The notes: generated by a model from the sequence alone, not told the origin. Shown: positions 8,345 to 16,532, numbered from the stretch's first letter. The stretch: 64,000 bases of DNA from Acidimicrobiia bacterium (GCA_022827785.1 JAJEIM010000027.1:31057-95056), one strand, 5' to 3'. Program-made: numbers and translations.

Positions 8345-9288
8345 GCCGCCGAGCTCCCGCAGAACAGGTTGAGGGTGCCGCCGGTGACCAGGAAAAGGAC
8401 GGTCCCCTCCACCTCGCCGGCCCGCCCGATCAGGTCTGCAAGGGCGCTGGAACCGTATTCCGGATCGAGGAAGACACCCTCGGTGCGCGCCATCATTGCA
8501 GCGGCGGCGTCCAAGCCGCCGGGATCGGGATCCAGCTGGTCGTGGACCCGCCACCGGACCGGGTACCGGTGCGCCACGTCCAGGAGATCGAGGGATGCCT
8601 CGGATATCTCCTCGATGCGCCGCCGGCACTCCTCCACGGGCCTATGCACCGCCGCACCGACCACCAGCGGGCCGCCGGCCCGCCGCCGGTAACCGGCCAC
8701 CAGGCCGGCCATCGTGCCGCACGACCCCGCCGCCAGCCAGATCGCATCGGGCCTGATTCCCGCCCTCCGCGCCTGGTCCTCGATCTCCTCCACCGCGGTC
8801 ACGTATCCGAGCGCCCCGACCGGGCCGGCGCCGCCCCTGCCCACCACGTAAGGCCGCCGACCCTCGTCGAGGAAACGTCTTTCCACCTGTTGAAGGAGCG
8901 GATCCACCGAGGCTCGAACCGGGCTCCCGGTGAAGCGGATCCGGAGGTTGCCCAGCCGATCGAGCAGGTCGACGCCGCTGGTCCCGGCCGGGGGCCGGTC
9001 CCCGAACAGCACCACCTCGCAATCCAAGCCTCCGGTGGCCGCGGCGGCCGCCGCGGTAAGGACCCAGTTGGATCGCGGCCCTCCCCCGGTGACGAACACA
9101 TCCGCGCCGGTGGCGCGGCAGGCGCCCATGTGGTACTCGATCGCCCGGGCCTTGTTCCCGCCCAGGCCCACGCCGGTCAGGTCATCGCGCTTCAGCCAGA
9201 CCGTCAAGCCGAGTTCCTCGGAGAGCCGGGGCGCGAACGTCAGCGGCGTCGGCAGGTTGGCCAGGGCGCTCCGGGCCGGGGCCTTCAA
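8341..9288 (-). CDS. PLP-dependent D-cysteine desulfhydrase/ACC deaminase-like enzyme (candidate XcbE-type CoM biosynthesis)
   Basis: This is a 315-residue fold-type II PLP enzyme of the D-cysteine desulfhydrase/1-aminocyclopropane-1-carboxylate deaminase family. The family lysine is K46 in LGGNKARAIEY, preceded by the substrate-side WLKRDDLTG motif. The phosphate-binding loop is GSCGTMAGLVAGY, and TGGTLNLF closes the C-terminus. Family members eliminate or deaminate sulfur- or amine-bearing amino acids. The start overlaps the upstream lyase stop by 4 bp, and its own stop overlaps the next lyase start by 4 bp. Between two lyases it most likely acts on a sulfonated amino acid such as cysteate in bacterial CoM synthesis. 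This is based on the resemblance to Xanthobacter xcbE1. A stand-alone D-cysteine desulfhydrase is the alternative. Confidence 0.82.
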   Translation of the reverse strand: MKAPARSALANLPTPLTFAPRLSEELGLTVWLKRDDLTGVGLGGNKARAIEYHMGACRATGADVFVTGGGPRSNWVLTAAAAAATGGLDCEVVLFGDRPPAGTSGVDLLDRLGNLRIRFTGSPVRASVDPLLQQVERRFLDEGRRPYVVGRGGAGPVGALGYVTAVEEIEDQARRAGIRPDAIWLAAGSCGTMAGLVAGYRRRAGGPLVVGAAVHRPVEECRRRIEEISEASLDLLDVAHRYPVRWRVHDQLDPDPGGLDAAAAMMARTEGVFLDPEYGSSALADLIGRAGEVEGTVLFLVTGGTLNLFCGSSAA

Positions 9289-10631
9289 CCGGCCGCCCTT
9301 ATCACCCGGTCGACGAACAGCGGGCCCGCGCCCATGACCCGGTCGAGATCCGCTGCCTCCTCGATGTCCGACCGGCTGAGGTGGGCCGGTACACGCTGGT
9401 CACTCATCAGCGCCTCGGCGAACGACAGCCCTTCCTCGACCCCTCGCATGGCCGCCTCGTAGACGATGTCGTGGGCGGTGTGCTTGCCGACCCGATCGGC
9501 CAGCAACCTCATGACCGGCTCGGCGAACACGAACCCCCGGCGGGCGTCGATGTTGGCCCGCATCCGCTCCTCGTCGGCTTCCAGTCCTTCCACCAGCATC
9601 ACCGCGTAGCGGGTGGCCGAGAGGGTCAGGGCGGCGGCCTCCGGAAGGGCGATCCACTCGGCCTTCCAGGCTCGGCCGTCCCGCTCGTGGAGCTGGACCA
9701 TCGCCTCGGTCATCACGGCTGCGTCAGCGCGCACCAACCGGGCGAGGGTGTCCAGGTGCTCCGACAACTCCGGGTTGCGCTTCTGGGGCATGGTGATGCT
9801 CCCCACCGTTCCCTCGATGAAGGGTTCGCGGACCTCCCCTATCTCCAGGCGCTGCAGCTCCATGACCTCGTTGCCGATCTTGGCGATGGTGGTTGCCGCC
9901 ATCGCGAGCAGGTGCACGAACTCGGCCGGCCCGTCCCGGCTGGTGATCCAGGGGATCGAGGGAACGCCCAGGCGCATGCGGCGGGCGAAGGCATCCATCA
10001 GGTCGAGGGCCCGGTCGCCCCAGAACTCCAGGGTGCCGAGCGCGCCACCCAGCTGGACCACTTCCCACCGGCTCCGCCCGTCCGCCAGGCGCCGGCGGTG
10101 CCGGCCCAGTTCCGCCGCCCATACGGCAGTCTTGAAGCCGAAAGGGATGGGAAGTCCCGGCTGGGCGTGGGTACGACCCATCATCGGGGTGGTGCGATGA
10201 TCACGGGCCAGCACCAGTGCGGCGGCCTCCAGCCGGGCCAGGTCCCGTTCCAGCAGATCCCCGACGGATCGCATCACCGTGGCGGTCCATGTGTCGGTGA
10301 GGTCCTGGACCGTGGCCCCGTAGTAGACCCACTCGCCGGCGGACGCCGGGAGGGTGGCCCGCAACACCCGGATGAGGCCCAGGGTGGAGTGGCCGGTGGC
10401 GCGGGTCTCGGCCGCGATCCGGTCCAGGTCAACCGCGGCCTCGGTGGCGTGGTCCCTGATGCACCCGGCCGCCTCTGCGGGAATCAGGCCCACCTCGGCC
10501 TGCGCCTCGGCGAGGGTGGCGAGGATGTCCAGCCAGGCCCGGAAGCGCGCCTCCTCACCCAGCAGGGAACGGGCCTCCTCGGTGCTCCACAGGTGCCGGT
10601 AGACGACCGAGTCGCCCAGGTGGATACTCAT
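9285..10631 (-). CDS. Adenylosuccinate lyase/carboxymuconate cycloisomerase-like lyase (candidate CoM biosynthesis, XcbC/XcbD type)
   Basis: This 448-residue aspartase/fumarase superfamily protein is the second in the operon. It shows the superfamily regions in order: TGHSTLGLIRVLR and YYGATVQDLTDT near residue 90, GRTHAQPGLPIPFGFK (catalytic His region) near residue 160, and the signature loop GSITMPQKRNPELSEHL near residue 285. The loop carries the mobile Ser and the Lys/Asn pair. It is closer to PurB/PcaB than to ArgH, so it is not a simple duplicate of the lyase at 6788. No purine genes are nearby. Context with ComA, EaCoMT and 2-KPCC suggests it removes phosphate from phosphosulfolactate or adds ammonia to sulfoacrylate. 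Start ATG 10631 overlaps the upstream stop by 4 bp. Confidence 0.82.
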   Translation of the reverse strand: MSIHLGDSVVYRHLWSTEEARSLLGEEARFRAWLDILATLAEAQAEVGLIPAEAAGCIRDHATEAAVDLDRIAAETRATGHSTLGLIRVLRATLPASAGEWVYYGATVQDLTDTWTATVMRSVGDLLERDLARLEAAALVLARDHRTTPMMGRTHAQPGLPIPFGFKTAVWAAELGRHRRRLADGRSRWEVVQLGGALGTLEFWGDRALDLMDAFARRMRLGVPSIPWITSRDGPAEFVHLLAMAATTIAKIGNEVMELQRLEIGEVREPFIEGTVGSITMPQKRNPELSEHLDTLARLVRADAAVMTEAMVQLHERDGRAWKAEWIALPEAAALTLSATRYAVMLVEGLEADEERMRANIDARRGFVFAEPVMRLLADRVGKHTAHDIVYEAAMRGVEEGLSFAEALMSDQRVPAHLSRSDIEEAADLDRVMGAGPLFVDRVIRAAG

Positions 10632-11536
10632 CCGACGGGGACAGGCGCGTCCACGCCCGCCAGCAACCGCAATGCGTGCCTCACCTCGTCGAGATTGGCG
10701 CCCCAGGGCACCACCGCCCGTTTGCCGTCGAACTCCGTGCCCCGCTCCAGCATGCAGCACTTGATAAGCCAGAGACCTCCGGGATCGGCATCCTCGACCC
10801 GGCGCCTGGGGCAGATGTCTACCTGCGGCGGTTCGCTGCCGTAGAAGTGCCGGTGGAACTGCATCGAGCGCTCGCATCCGATCATCACCCACTCCTCGGG
10901 CGCCGCCGGCCGGGTGTCGAGGTACGCCATCTCGGCGGACAACTCGGTCCCCGCCCCGCGGCACGGGAGTAGGTAGGAATCCGATGGGGCGGTCGCCGCC
11001 AGATCGTCGAAGGTCACCTCATCGAGGATCAGATCCACCGGCGGCAGGTCCTCATCGAAGTCCACCACCTGCCGTGCTTGGACCAGCAGCTTGGGCGGCG
11101 CCGGCGGGGTGACCTCGGTGACGAAGATGCGTACCGGGTCGGGCTCCCAGATGAAGTTGATGTGCTCGAACTGACCCTTCACCACGAACCCGGAGACGCC
11201 GGGGCGCCCGTGGCGTCTCGCCGCACCGGCCAGCGCGGTGGCGTTTCCCACGTCGACCGCGGGGTCTTCGATGAGTTGGGTGCCGTCCGGACCCGACCAG
11301 ACCTCGACATCCACCACCGGCACGAACAGCTCGTCGGACGGGGCGCGGGCGACCGCCGCCAAGCCGACCGCATCGCCGTGGATCAGGGCGATGTAGTCGG
11401 TGCGCCGGTAGACCTCCCGCCCCATGAGATGCTCCCGCATGAAATCGGCGTGCGGCACCTCGTCCACGTGCTGCACCGACAACCCCCGGTAGGGGTGGGC
11501 GCGGGCGTTCGGTGAGGGTTGCTCGGCTACCAGCAT
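10628..11536 (-). CDS. Conserved protein of unknown function in the CoM operon (Cys/His-rich, 302 aa)
   Basis: I do not recognise a characterised family. The protein is soluble, with no signal or membrane segment. It reads as an alpha/beta enzyme in which the second half contains several conserved-looking polar clusters: SYLLPCRGAGTELS, MIGCERSMQFHRHFYG, VDICPRRRVED and LIKCCMLERG. Five cysteines and two close histidines in 100 residues suggest a metal site or thiol chemistry. It is the first large gene of the run of 4-bp overlaps with the two lyases and the PLP enzyme. Bacterial CoM synthesis needs a step that introduces the thiol, and this is a candidate (compare Xanthobacter xcbA1, whose sequence I cannot compare here). 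Function is inferred from position only. Confidence 0.7.
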   Translation of the reverse strand: MLVAEQPSPNARAHPYRGLSVQHVDEVPHADFMREHLMGREVYRRTDYIALIHGDAVGLAAVARAPSDELFVPVVDVEVWSGPDGTQLIEDPAVDVGNATALAGAARRHGRPGVSGFVVKGQFEHINFIWEPDPVRIFVTEVTPPAPPKLLVQARQVVDFDEDLPPVDLILDEVTFDDLAATAPSDSYLLPCRGAGTELSAEMAYLDTRPAAPEEWVMIGCERSMQFHRHFYGSEPPQVDICPRRRVEDADPGGLWLIKCCMLERGTEFDGKRAVVPWGANLDEVRHALRLLAGVDAPVPVG

Positions 11537-11620
11537 GCCGTCACGGTCCGGATGCGCAGCGCATACGGTGATTCTAGGAGCACCACGTCCCCTCCCGTGG
11601 GCGCTGTCCTCGGCTCAGAC

Positions 11621-11851
11621 CTACGTCCCGGACATCGATTGAAGCGCCGCGAGCAAGATCGCCGTCGCGATGCCGACAGTACCGACGACAGTACCGACGA
11701 CAATGCCCAGTATCCAGTAGGTCGACAGGGTGATCCGCCGCTCGACCGTGAGGAGGGCATCGGCCACACTCGTGCGGGTATCGGCCTTCACCACTTCGTC
11801 CTTGGCGTCCACCAGTTCCACGAACCCTTCAGGATATGACGTGGCCGTCAT
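11621..11851 (-). CDS. Small membrane protein with N-terminal helix and C-terminal membrane anchor
   Basis: The 76-residue protein has a charged, likely helical first half (VELVDAKDEVVKADTRTSVADALLTVERR) followed by one hydrophobic helix (STYWILGIVVGTVVGTVGI, continuing ATAILLAALQ). AAGGAG lies seven bases before the ATG, and a promoter-like TTGGAT-16-TATATG lies about 75 bp upstream, so it is likely a real gene. It precedes the candidate CoM operon by 84 bp in the same direction. No enzyme motif is visible. It could tether the pathway to the membrane or be an unrelated small membrane protein. Confidence 0.65.
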   Translation of the reverse strand: MTATSYPEGFVELVDAKDEVVKADTRTSVADALLTVERRITLSTYWILGIVVGTVVGTVGIATAILLAALQSMSGT

Positions 11852-11928
11852 GTGGCACTCCTTCCTTCAGCCGGCGCGCCACCCCGGTCAAGACCATTGT
11901 TCTCCCGTCGCTTTGTAACGGTAAGAAG

Positions 11929-11956
11929 CATATATCACCCCCGCTAAACCATCCAA
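11929..11956 (-). promoter_or_regulatory. Candidate sigma70-type promoter for the CoM biosynthesis operon
   Basis: Read on the minus strand, TTGGAT (11956-11951) is followed by a 16-bp spacer and TATATG (11934-11929). The predicted transcript starts about 70 bases before the small membrane protein start at 11851. The surrounding 60 bp is markedly AT-rich for this genome. It lies directly after the hairpin that ends the EaCoMT gene, so the biosynthetic operon appears to have its own promoter. Confidence 0.45.
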
Positions 11957-12014
11957 CACGCACTGCGGCACGTTGGCGGAGCGTGAGGAACCACGACCGG
12001 CCTTGCCAGCGGTC

Positions 12015-12040
12015 GGGGCCGCCCGGAAAGGGACGGCCCC
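12015..12040 (-). terminator. Hairpin downstream of the epoxyalkane:CoM transferase gene
   Basis: GGGGCCG (12015-12021) and CGGCCCC (12034-12040) form a perfect 7-bp GC stem with a 12-base loop, 18 bp after the stop codon at 12059. No U-tract follows, which is common for actinobacterial terminators. Confidence 0.55.
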
Positions 12041-12058
12041 GCACGGGTTCCGGTTCTG

Positions 12059-13165
12059 CTAGCCCAGTTCGCTCCGGACGATCTCGGCGCCCGAGACCAT
12101 CGCATGGAGCTTGTCCTGCGCGATGTAGCGCTGCAGGAGGATGAGCCCGCAGTCGGTGGTCACGCCGAGCTGGTTGGCAGGCACGTGCTCGAGCAATCTC
12201 CGGATCCGGCCGGCGACCTGCTCGGCCGTCTCGGTGATGGTCGACTTGACATCGATCACCCCGGCCCAGAACTGGACGTTCTCGGGTACCGGATTGTCCC
12301 GGACCACTTCGAGACCGGACAGGTCATCGGAGCGCCGTCCGCAGTTCTCGAGGTTGAGAACATCGATGTTCGCCTCGTATGACTTCGGGATCACCGAAGC
12401 GGTGGCCGACGGCTCGTCACCCTGGCGGATGGTCAGATCGAAGATCTCGCCGGCGCCGGCCGTCTCGTCCGGGAAGTAGGCGGGCGTCCCGCCCCAGTTT
12501 CCCCAGCAGATGTGAACGATGATCTTGGCGTTCTGGACACCTTGCACGGCCCTGTTGAAGGCCTCGATGGCCCAGGGTTCGTAGAAGTACGGCCAGGTGA
12601 ACTCGTCCAGCTGGATGAAGTCGATCCCCATGGCGTCCACCTCGAGGATGTCCTCGTTCACGGCCGCGGCGATGGCCATGGCCCGGTCCTCGGCGGCCTC
12701 GTAGTGGAGGTCGTTGGTGGCCTGGGCCAGAACCTGGATGCCGGTGTACTGGACCTTGGTGGCCTTGTTGGTGGCCCGCTTGAGCGCCCGGGCCTGCTCG
12801 ACCATGATGGCGCCCCGCCGCTTGACCTCCTGGGTGAGGGTGCCGGCGTGGAGACGGCTGTAGATCGGGAACCCCAGGAATCCGCCCTTCAGGTCGTATC
12901 CCAACCGCTTGTAGTAGTAGTACAGGGCCTGATCGGCGTAGTTGTCACCGTGGAGCCGCCCATCGGTGATGATGTCGAGACCGGCGTTCTCCTGGTCCTT
13001 GGCGAGGCCGCCTACCGCGTCCTCCAGCGCCTCCCGGATGTAGGCATCCGGCGGTTCCTGATCCCCGGTCCAGTCCCGCACGCAGTTGGCGTCCCACCAC
13101 CTCGGGTTGGGATAGTTTCCGACCATAGAGGTCGGAATCAATACCTCTTCACCTTTGATCTGCAT
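12059..13165 (-). CDS. xecA: Epoxyalkane:coenzyme M transferase (EaCoMT), MetE-related zinc enzyme
   Basis: EaCoMT opens an epoxide with the CoM thiolate, giving a 2-hydroxyalkyl-CoM. The 368-residue protein is a single MetE C-terminal-type barrel, half the length of real MetE. From memory it matches Xanthobacter XecA closely in MVGNYPNPRWWD, LHGDNYADQALYYYYKRLGY, LGFPIYSRLHAGTLT and VTTDCGLILLQRYIAQDKLH. Zinc ligands are visible at H218 and C220 (IIVHICWGNWGG) and C339 (TTDCG). MetE-family E273 sits in LNLENCGRRSDD. Start ATG 13165 follows a GGAGGGG site; the longer frame adds 27 residues before it. It lies downstream of the R-type dehydrogenase and upstream of the CoM biosynthesis operon. 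A generic MetE-like methyltransferase is much less likely. Confidence 0.92.
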   Translation of the reverse strand: MQIKGEEVLIPTSMVGNYPNPRWWDANCVRDWTGDQEPPDAYIREALEDAVGGLAKDQENAGLDIITDGRLHGDNYADQALYYYYKRLGYDLKGGFLGFPIYSRLHAGTLTQEVKRRGAIMVEQARALKRATNKATKVQYTGIQVLAQATNDLHYEAAEDRAMAIAAAVNEDILEVDAMGIDFIQLDEFTWPYFYEPWAIEAFNRAVQGVQNAKIIVHICWGNWGGTPAYFPDETAGAGEIFDLTIRQGDEPSATASVIPKSYEANIDVLNLENCGRRSDDLSGLEVVRDNPVPENVQFWAGVIDVKSTITETAEQVAGRIRRLLEHVPANQLGVTTDCGLILLQRYIAQDKLHAMVSGAEIVRSELG

Positions 13166-13319
13166 ATCCCCTCCATTCGAGAGAGATCTCCGAGCCGCCG
13201 TTACGTGCGACCCGTCCGGCCGGACCCTGCGTGCCTCCTTTGCCAATAGCGGTCCCTATAGGTACGGGCCCGTCAAAGTTGAGCGTAGCAAGGCACCTCA
13301 ACCCAGGTCGGGCAGGGTT

Positions 13320-14060
13320 TCAGCGGAGCGACCAGCCTCCGTCCACGACCAGGCCGTGGCCGGTCATGTAGGAGAGACGGCCGGAGGCCAGCAGGGCAAT
13401 GGCTTCGGCGATGTCCTCGGGTTGGGCAACCCGGCCGACAGGAATGCTGGTCTCGATGGCCGCCCTGAGGTCCGGCTGGTCGAGTCGCCACTTGGTCATC
13501 GGGGTCTCCGCCATGCCCGGACACACCGCGTTGGAGCGGATACCGTCCCCCGCGTAGTCGAGGGCTATGGACCGGGCCGCCAGCAGCGCCGCCGCCTTGG
13601 AGACCGAGTACGCCGAGCGGGCCGGGAAGGGATCCATGCCCGCGACGGACGCCACAGTGATGATGTGACCGGACCGGCGTGGAACCATCGAGGCTAGGGC
13701 GACCCGGGAACAAAGGTAGACGCCCCTGATGTTGACGTCCATGACCCGGTCCCACTGCTCGACAGGCGTCTCGTGGAGGCGCGTCGCCTCCAGGGAACCG
13801 GTTATCCCGGCGTTGTTGACCAGCACGTCGACCGGACCCAAGGCCTCCTCCACAGCAGAGAAGGCCGCCGTGACCTCGCCTTCGACCGCTACGTCCACTC
13901 CCAGCCCCAGCCCGTCGCCGGCGGCCTCGGAGGCGCTACCGGCATCGAGGTCGAACACGCCGAGCCGGAACCCCTCACTCCGGAGGCGCTCGCATGTCGC
14001 CCGCCCTATCCCGGACCCGCCGCCCGTCACTACGGCCACCCTTGGTGCCTGGCCAGCCAT
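13320..14060 (-). CDS. xecD: 2-(R)-hydroxypropyl-CoM dehydrogenase (R-HPCDH type SDR)
   Basis: This SDR oxidises the R-hydroxyalkyl-CoM thioether to the keto form with NAD+. The 246-residue protein has TGGGSGIG (cofactor loop), NNAG, and catalytic S138, Y151 and K155. Two features tie it to R-HPCDH: an Arg three residues before the Tyr (FPARSAY, R148) and another in ETPMTKWRLDQPDLR (R192). These correspond to the Arg pair that binds the CoM sulfonate in the Xanthobacter enzyme. The NNAGITG and HETPVEQW stretches also match that enzyme as I recall it. A GGAGGT site precedes ATG 14060. It is encoded 154 bp upstream of EaCoMT on the same strand, the next step of the pathway. Confidence 0.88.
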   Translation of the reverse strand: MAGQAPRVAVVTGGGSGIGRATCERLRSEGFRLGVFDLDAGSASEAAGDGLGLGVDVAVEGEVTAAFSAVEEALGPVDVLVNNAGITGSLEATRLHETPVEQWDRVMDVNIRGVYLCSRVALASMVPRRSGHIITVASVAGMDPFPARSAYSVSKAAALLAARSIALDYAGDGIRSNAVCPGMAETPMTKWRLDQPDLRAAIETSIPVGRVAQPEDIAEAIALLASGRLSYMTGHGLVVDGGWSLR

Positions 14061-14180
14061 CCGTACCTCCAGCAGAATCGGAAACCATCCCAGGATATGC
14101 CCTACCGGCTGCGCGCCGCATCACCACCGCCACGAGATCCTGGCGGCGATCCAGCAGTCCGCCTGCCTCCCCGAATTACC

Positions 14181-15677
14181 ATGGCCGCCCAGATGACCTC
14201 GCCTCGAGCCGTCGCTTCCTTGCGGTCCCGCCTTCGTCCCCACCTCGGCTGGATCGTGGCTTCGCTTATCGCCTTGACGGTGCTCGCGGCCTGGCTACCG
14301 GACCTGGGCCTCCCTCTCGGCGACAGCGACGACGGACGGCTTCTGGCCCGCTTCGGGATGGCGGCGCGCAATTTCTGGGAACTCGGACCGTCAGAGTCCG
14401 GTTTCGGCGCTCGCGTCGATCCGTACATTCGCGGGGAGTTCGGCATCGAACCGGGACAGCCGCCGACCGTGGAAGCCGTGACCTACGCCCACCACCCGCC
14501 CCTCCAGGTATTCGTCGCCATCCTCTCGGTCGGGCTGCTCGGTGACAGTCCGGCGGCTCTGCGCATCGTCGGCTTCCTGGTGGGCGCGGCCACAGTGCTG
14601 TTCATGGCCGCGGTGGGGCGGTCCGCCGGCCTGGCTTGGGGCCCGATCCTCCTCGCAGCCGGCTCCATGACGGCCACCGGTTTCTTCTTCGTCTACGGAC
14701 GTCTGGGTGGGGGTTACTCGCTGATCGTGGCTTCCATCGCCATGGTCACCTACCTGCGGAGGGCGCAGGACCCGCCCGGGTGGGTGCTGGCCGCCGCCGG
14801 GGTTCTGTCCTTCCTCACGGCCATGCAGTCCTGGATCGCAATCGCCGCGCTGGGCCTGGCGGTCATCTGGCTGTTCGCGGCCAAGGGCCGATCGGCAGCC
14901 ACCTGGTACGTAGCAGTCGGCGCAGCCGCGGGCCTGGTGGTCACCGTGGGATGGCTGCTGTCCAACACACCCACCGGCGAACTGACCAACCAGGTGGCGG
15001 TCAGGGTGGACACCGCCGGATACTCGCTGAGCGAGTTCCTATCTCGCCAGTGGCGCTTCGCGAGCGACCTGACCCCGGTGTGGTTGCGGGCGCTGGCCCC
15101 CTTCGCCCTCGTGGCCGGCCTGATGGACCGCCGTACCCGGATGCCGGTGGCGATCACCCTGGCGACGGCAGCCGCGCTGACCTTCGGGATACCTCAGGGC
15201 GCCTGGGTCCATCGCCTCTGGAACCTACCCTGGATCGCCCCCATCACGATCGGGGCCATGGCCCTCTGCGACATCGTGCGGCAGCGAATCGGCGGGCGCC
15301 GGGCCGCAGTCCTCGGAGGGGCGGGAGCGGTCGTGGTGGCCGTCACCTTGCTCGGTCTCTTCTCCGGGCCGACCCGCGAAACCTACCTGCTCACGCCCGC
15401 CCGGGCAGGTGCAGTCCTCGAGCAAGCATCGGCCCCGGAGGGCATCATGTGGGTCGCTCCCGGCATCCCGTCGCCCCGCTGGGCCTCCTACTACCTGGAC
15501 GTCCCGGTGTGGACGATCGAGGAGCGACACGCCGGCCGGGTCGGCCCCGGGGATCTCGTCCTGGCGCGCACCGACCGGAGCCGGGACTGGATTGTCCTAC
15601 CCGAAGAGTCCATACGCGCGGATGGGCGCTACCGGTTGGTGGACGGCGGCCTGATCGACGACCCCCGCGAGCCCTGA
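14181..15677 (+). CDS. Polytopic membrane protein, PMT/ArnT-like glycosyltransferase fold
   Basis: This 498-residue protein has about ten hydrophobic segments and a C-terminal soluble domain (IMWVAPGIPSPRWASYYLDV onward). The first periplasmic loop carries an Asp pair (GDSDDGRLLARFGMAARNF) and the YAHHPPLQVF motif. This arrangement is typical of lipid-linked-sugar glycosyltransferases of the GT39/ArnT type, where the loop acid is catalytic. A paralogue with the same layout lies at 51422-52903 (SHDGRINGRFGLQVRNF, YVHHPPLLNV, PRWVSYYWDLPV). The ATG at 14181 is preferred, though the ATG at 14193 is also possible. It is divergent from the R-HPCDH gene and upstream of the S-type SDR. Its link to epoxide metabolism is doubtful. 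Confidence 0.7.
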   Translation: MAAQMTSPRAVASLRSRLRPHLGWIVASLIALTVLAAWLPDLGLPLGDSDDGRLLARFGMAARNFWELGPSESGFGARVDPYIRGEFGIEPGQPPTVEAVTYAHHPPLQVFVAILSVGLLGDSPAALRIVGFLVGAATVLFMAAVGRSAGLAWGPILLAAGSMTATGFFFVYGRLGGGYSLIVASIAMVTYLRRAQDPPGWVLAAAGVLSFLTAMQSWIAIAALGLAVIWLFAAKGRSAATWYVAVGAAAGLVVTVGWLLSNTPTGELTNQVAVRVDTAGYSLSEFLSRQWRFASDLTPVWLRALAPFALVAGLMDRRTRMPVAITLATAAALTFGIPQGAWVHRLWNLPWIAPITIGAMALCDIVRQRIGGRRAAVLGGAGAVVVAVTLLGLFSGPTRETYLLTPARAGAVLEQASAPEGIMWVAPGIPSPRWASYYLDVPVWTIEERHAGRVGPGDLVLARTDRSRDWIVLPEESIRADGRYRLVDGGLIDDPREP

Positions 15678-15750
15678 CCGAGCCCGCCGTCCCCCACGGG
15701 CCAAGGACCACCGCGTGCTCCCGCCTGCTCGGAGGCGTAGGATCAGCGTC

Positions 15751-16518
15751 ATGAGACTCCATGGACGCTCTGCTCTCATCACGGGCGCCGGGTCGGGCAT
15801 CGGCCGGGCCACCGCGGAACTGTTCGCGAGCGAGGGCGCCTCCGTGGCGATTCTCGACCGCGACGCATCGGCCGCCGGCGCCGCGGCTTCAGCCATCTCG
15901 GCCACGGGCGCGGAGGCGCATCCGGTCGTCGCCGACGTGTCCCAACCGGACGAGATCTCCGCGGCCGTGGACCGCTCCGCCCAGCTCCTCGGCCGTCTCG
16001 ACATCGTCTACAACAACGCCGGGGTGGGCTCCACCGGTTCGGTGCAGGACACCACGGAGGAGGACTGGGACCGCTGCTTCGCGGTGAACGTCAAGGGCAC
16101 CTACCTCACGTCACGGGCCGCCATCCCCCACCTGGAGGCCGCCGGCGGAGGGTCGATCATCAACCAGGCCTCTGTGGCCGCCCTGGTCGGGATCCGCGGG
16201 TTCGCCGCCTACTGTGCCGCCAAGGGAGCGGTGGTCTCCCTGACCCGCGCCATGGCGATCGACCTCGCCCCGACGGGGATACGGGTGAACGTCCTCTGCC
16301 CGGGCACCGTCTACACGCCGCTCATGGAGCCTCTCATGCGTGAACGCGGGGGCGGGAGCATCGAGCGTGGCCTGGAGATCACCGCAGCCAAGTACCCGAT
16401 CGGGCGCATCGGAACGCCGATGGAGATCGCCAACGCCGCTCTGTTCCTGGCATCGGACGACGCCGGCTTCGTCACCGGCGCCGCCTTCACGGTGGACGGC
16501 GGCATGACCGCCCAGTAG
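15751..16518 (+). CDS. xecE: SDR oxidoreductase, 2-(S)-hydroxypropyl-CoM dehydrogenase-like
   Basis: The 255-residue SDR has TGAGSGIG, NNAG, and catalytic S141, Y154 and K158 (AAYCAAKGAVVSLTR). The C-terminal AKYPIGRIGTPMEIA and FVTGAAFTVDGGMTAQ segments match the Xanthobacter S-HPCDH as I recall it. Of the two CoM-sulfonate residues in that enzyme (R211, K214), the Lys is present (K214) but the Arg position is Thr. CoM-substrate use is therefore likely but not proven. AGGAT precedes ATG 15751. It heads a tight plus-strand operon (14 bp to the CoA-transferase) ending with 2-KPCC and ComA. A near-identical paralogue lies at 24870-25637. Confidence 0.72.
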   Translation: MRLHGRSALITGAGSGIGRATAELFASEGASVAILDRDASAAGAAASAISATGAEAHPVVADVSQPDEISAAVDRSAQLLGRLDIVYNNAGVGSTGSVQDTTEEDWDRCFAVNVKGTYLTSRAAIPHLEAAGGGSIINQASVAALVGIRGFAAYCAAKGAVVSLTRAMAIDLAPTGIRVNVLCPGTVYTPLMEPLMRERGGGSIERGLEITAAKYPIGRIGTPMEIANAALFLASDDAGFVTGAAFTVDGGMTAQ

Positions 16519-16532
16519 CCGGAACCGGATGG

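Noticed and set aside
9285..10631. PurB adenylosuccinate lyase of purine synthesis
   Set aside because: No purine genes nearby and the gene is locked into a CoM-type operon; purine role not excluded by sequence alone but unlikely.
12059..13165. Ordinary methionine synthase MetE
   Set aside because: Half the length of MetE, no N-terminal folate domain, and closer motif agreement with epoxyalkane:CoM transferase.
12512..13249. Long plus-strand frame opposite EaCoMT
   Set aside because: Antisense shadow; the minus strand encodes an enzyme with conserved zinc ligands.
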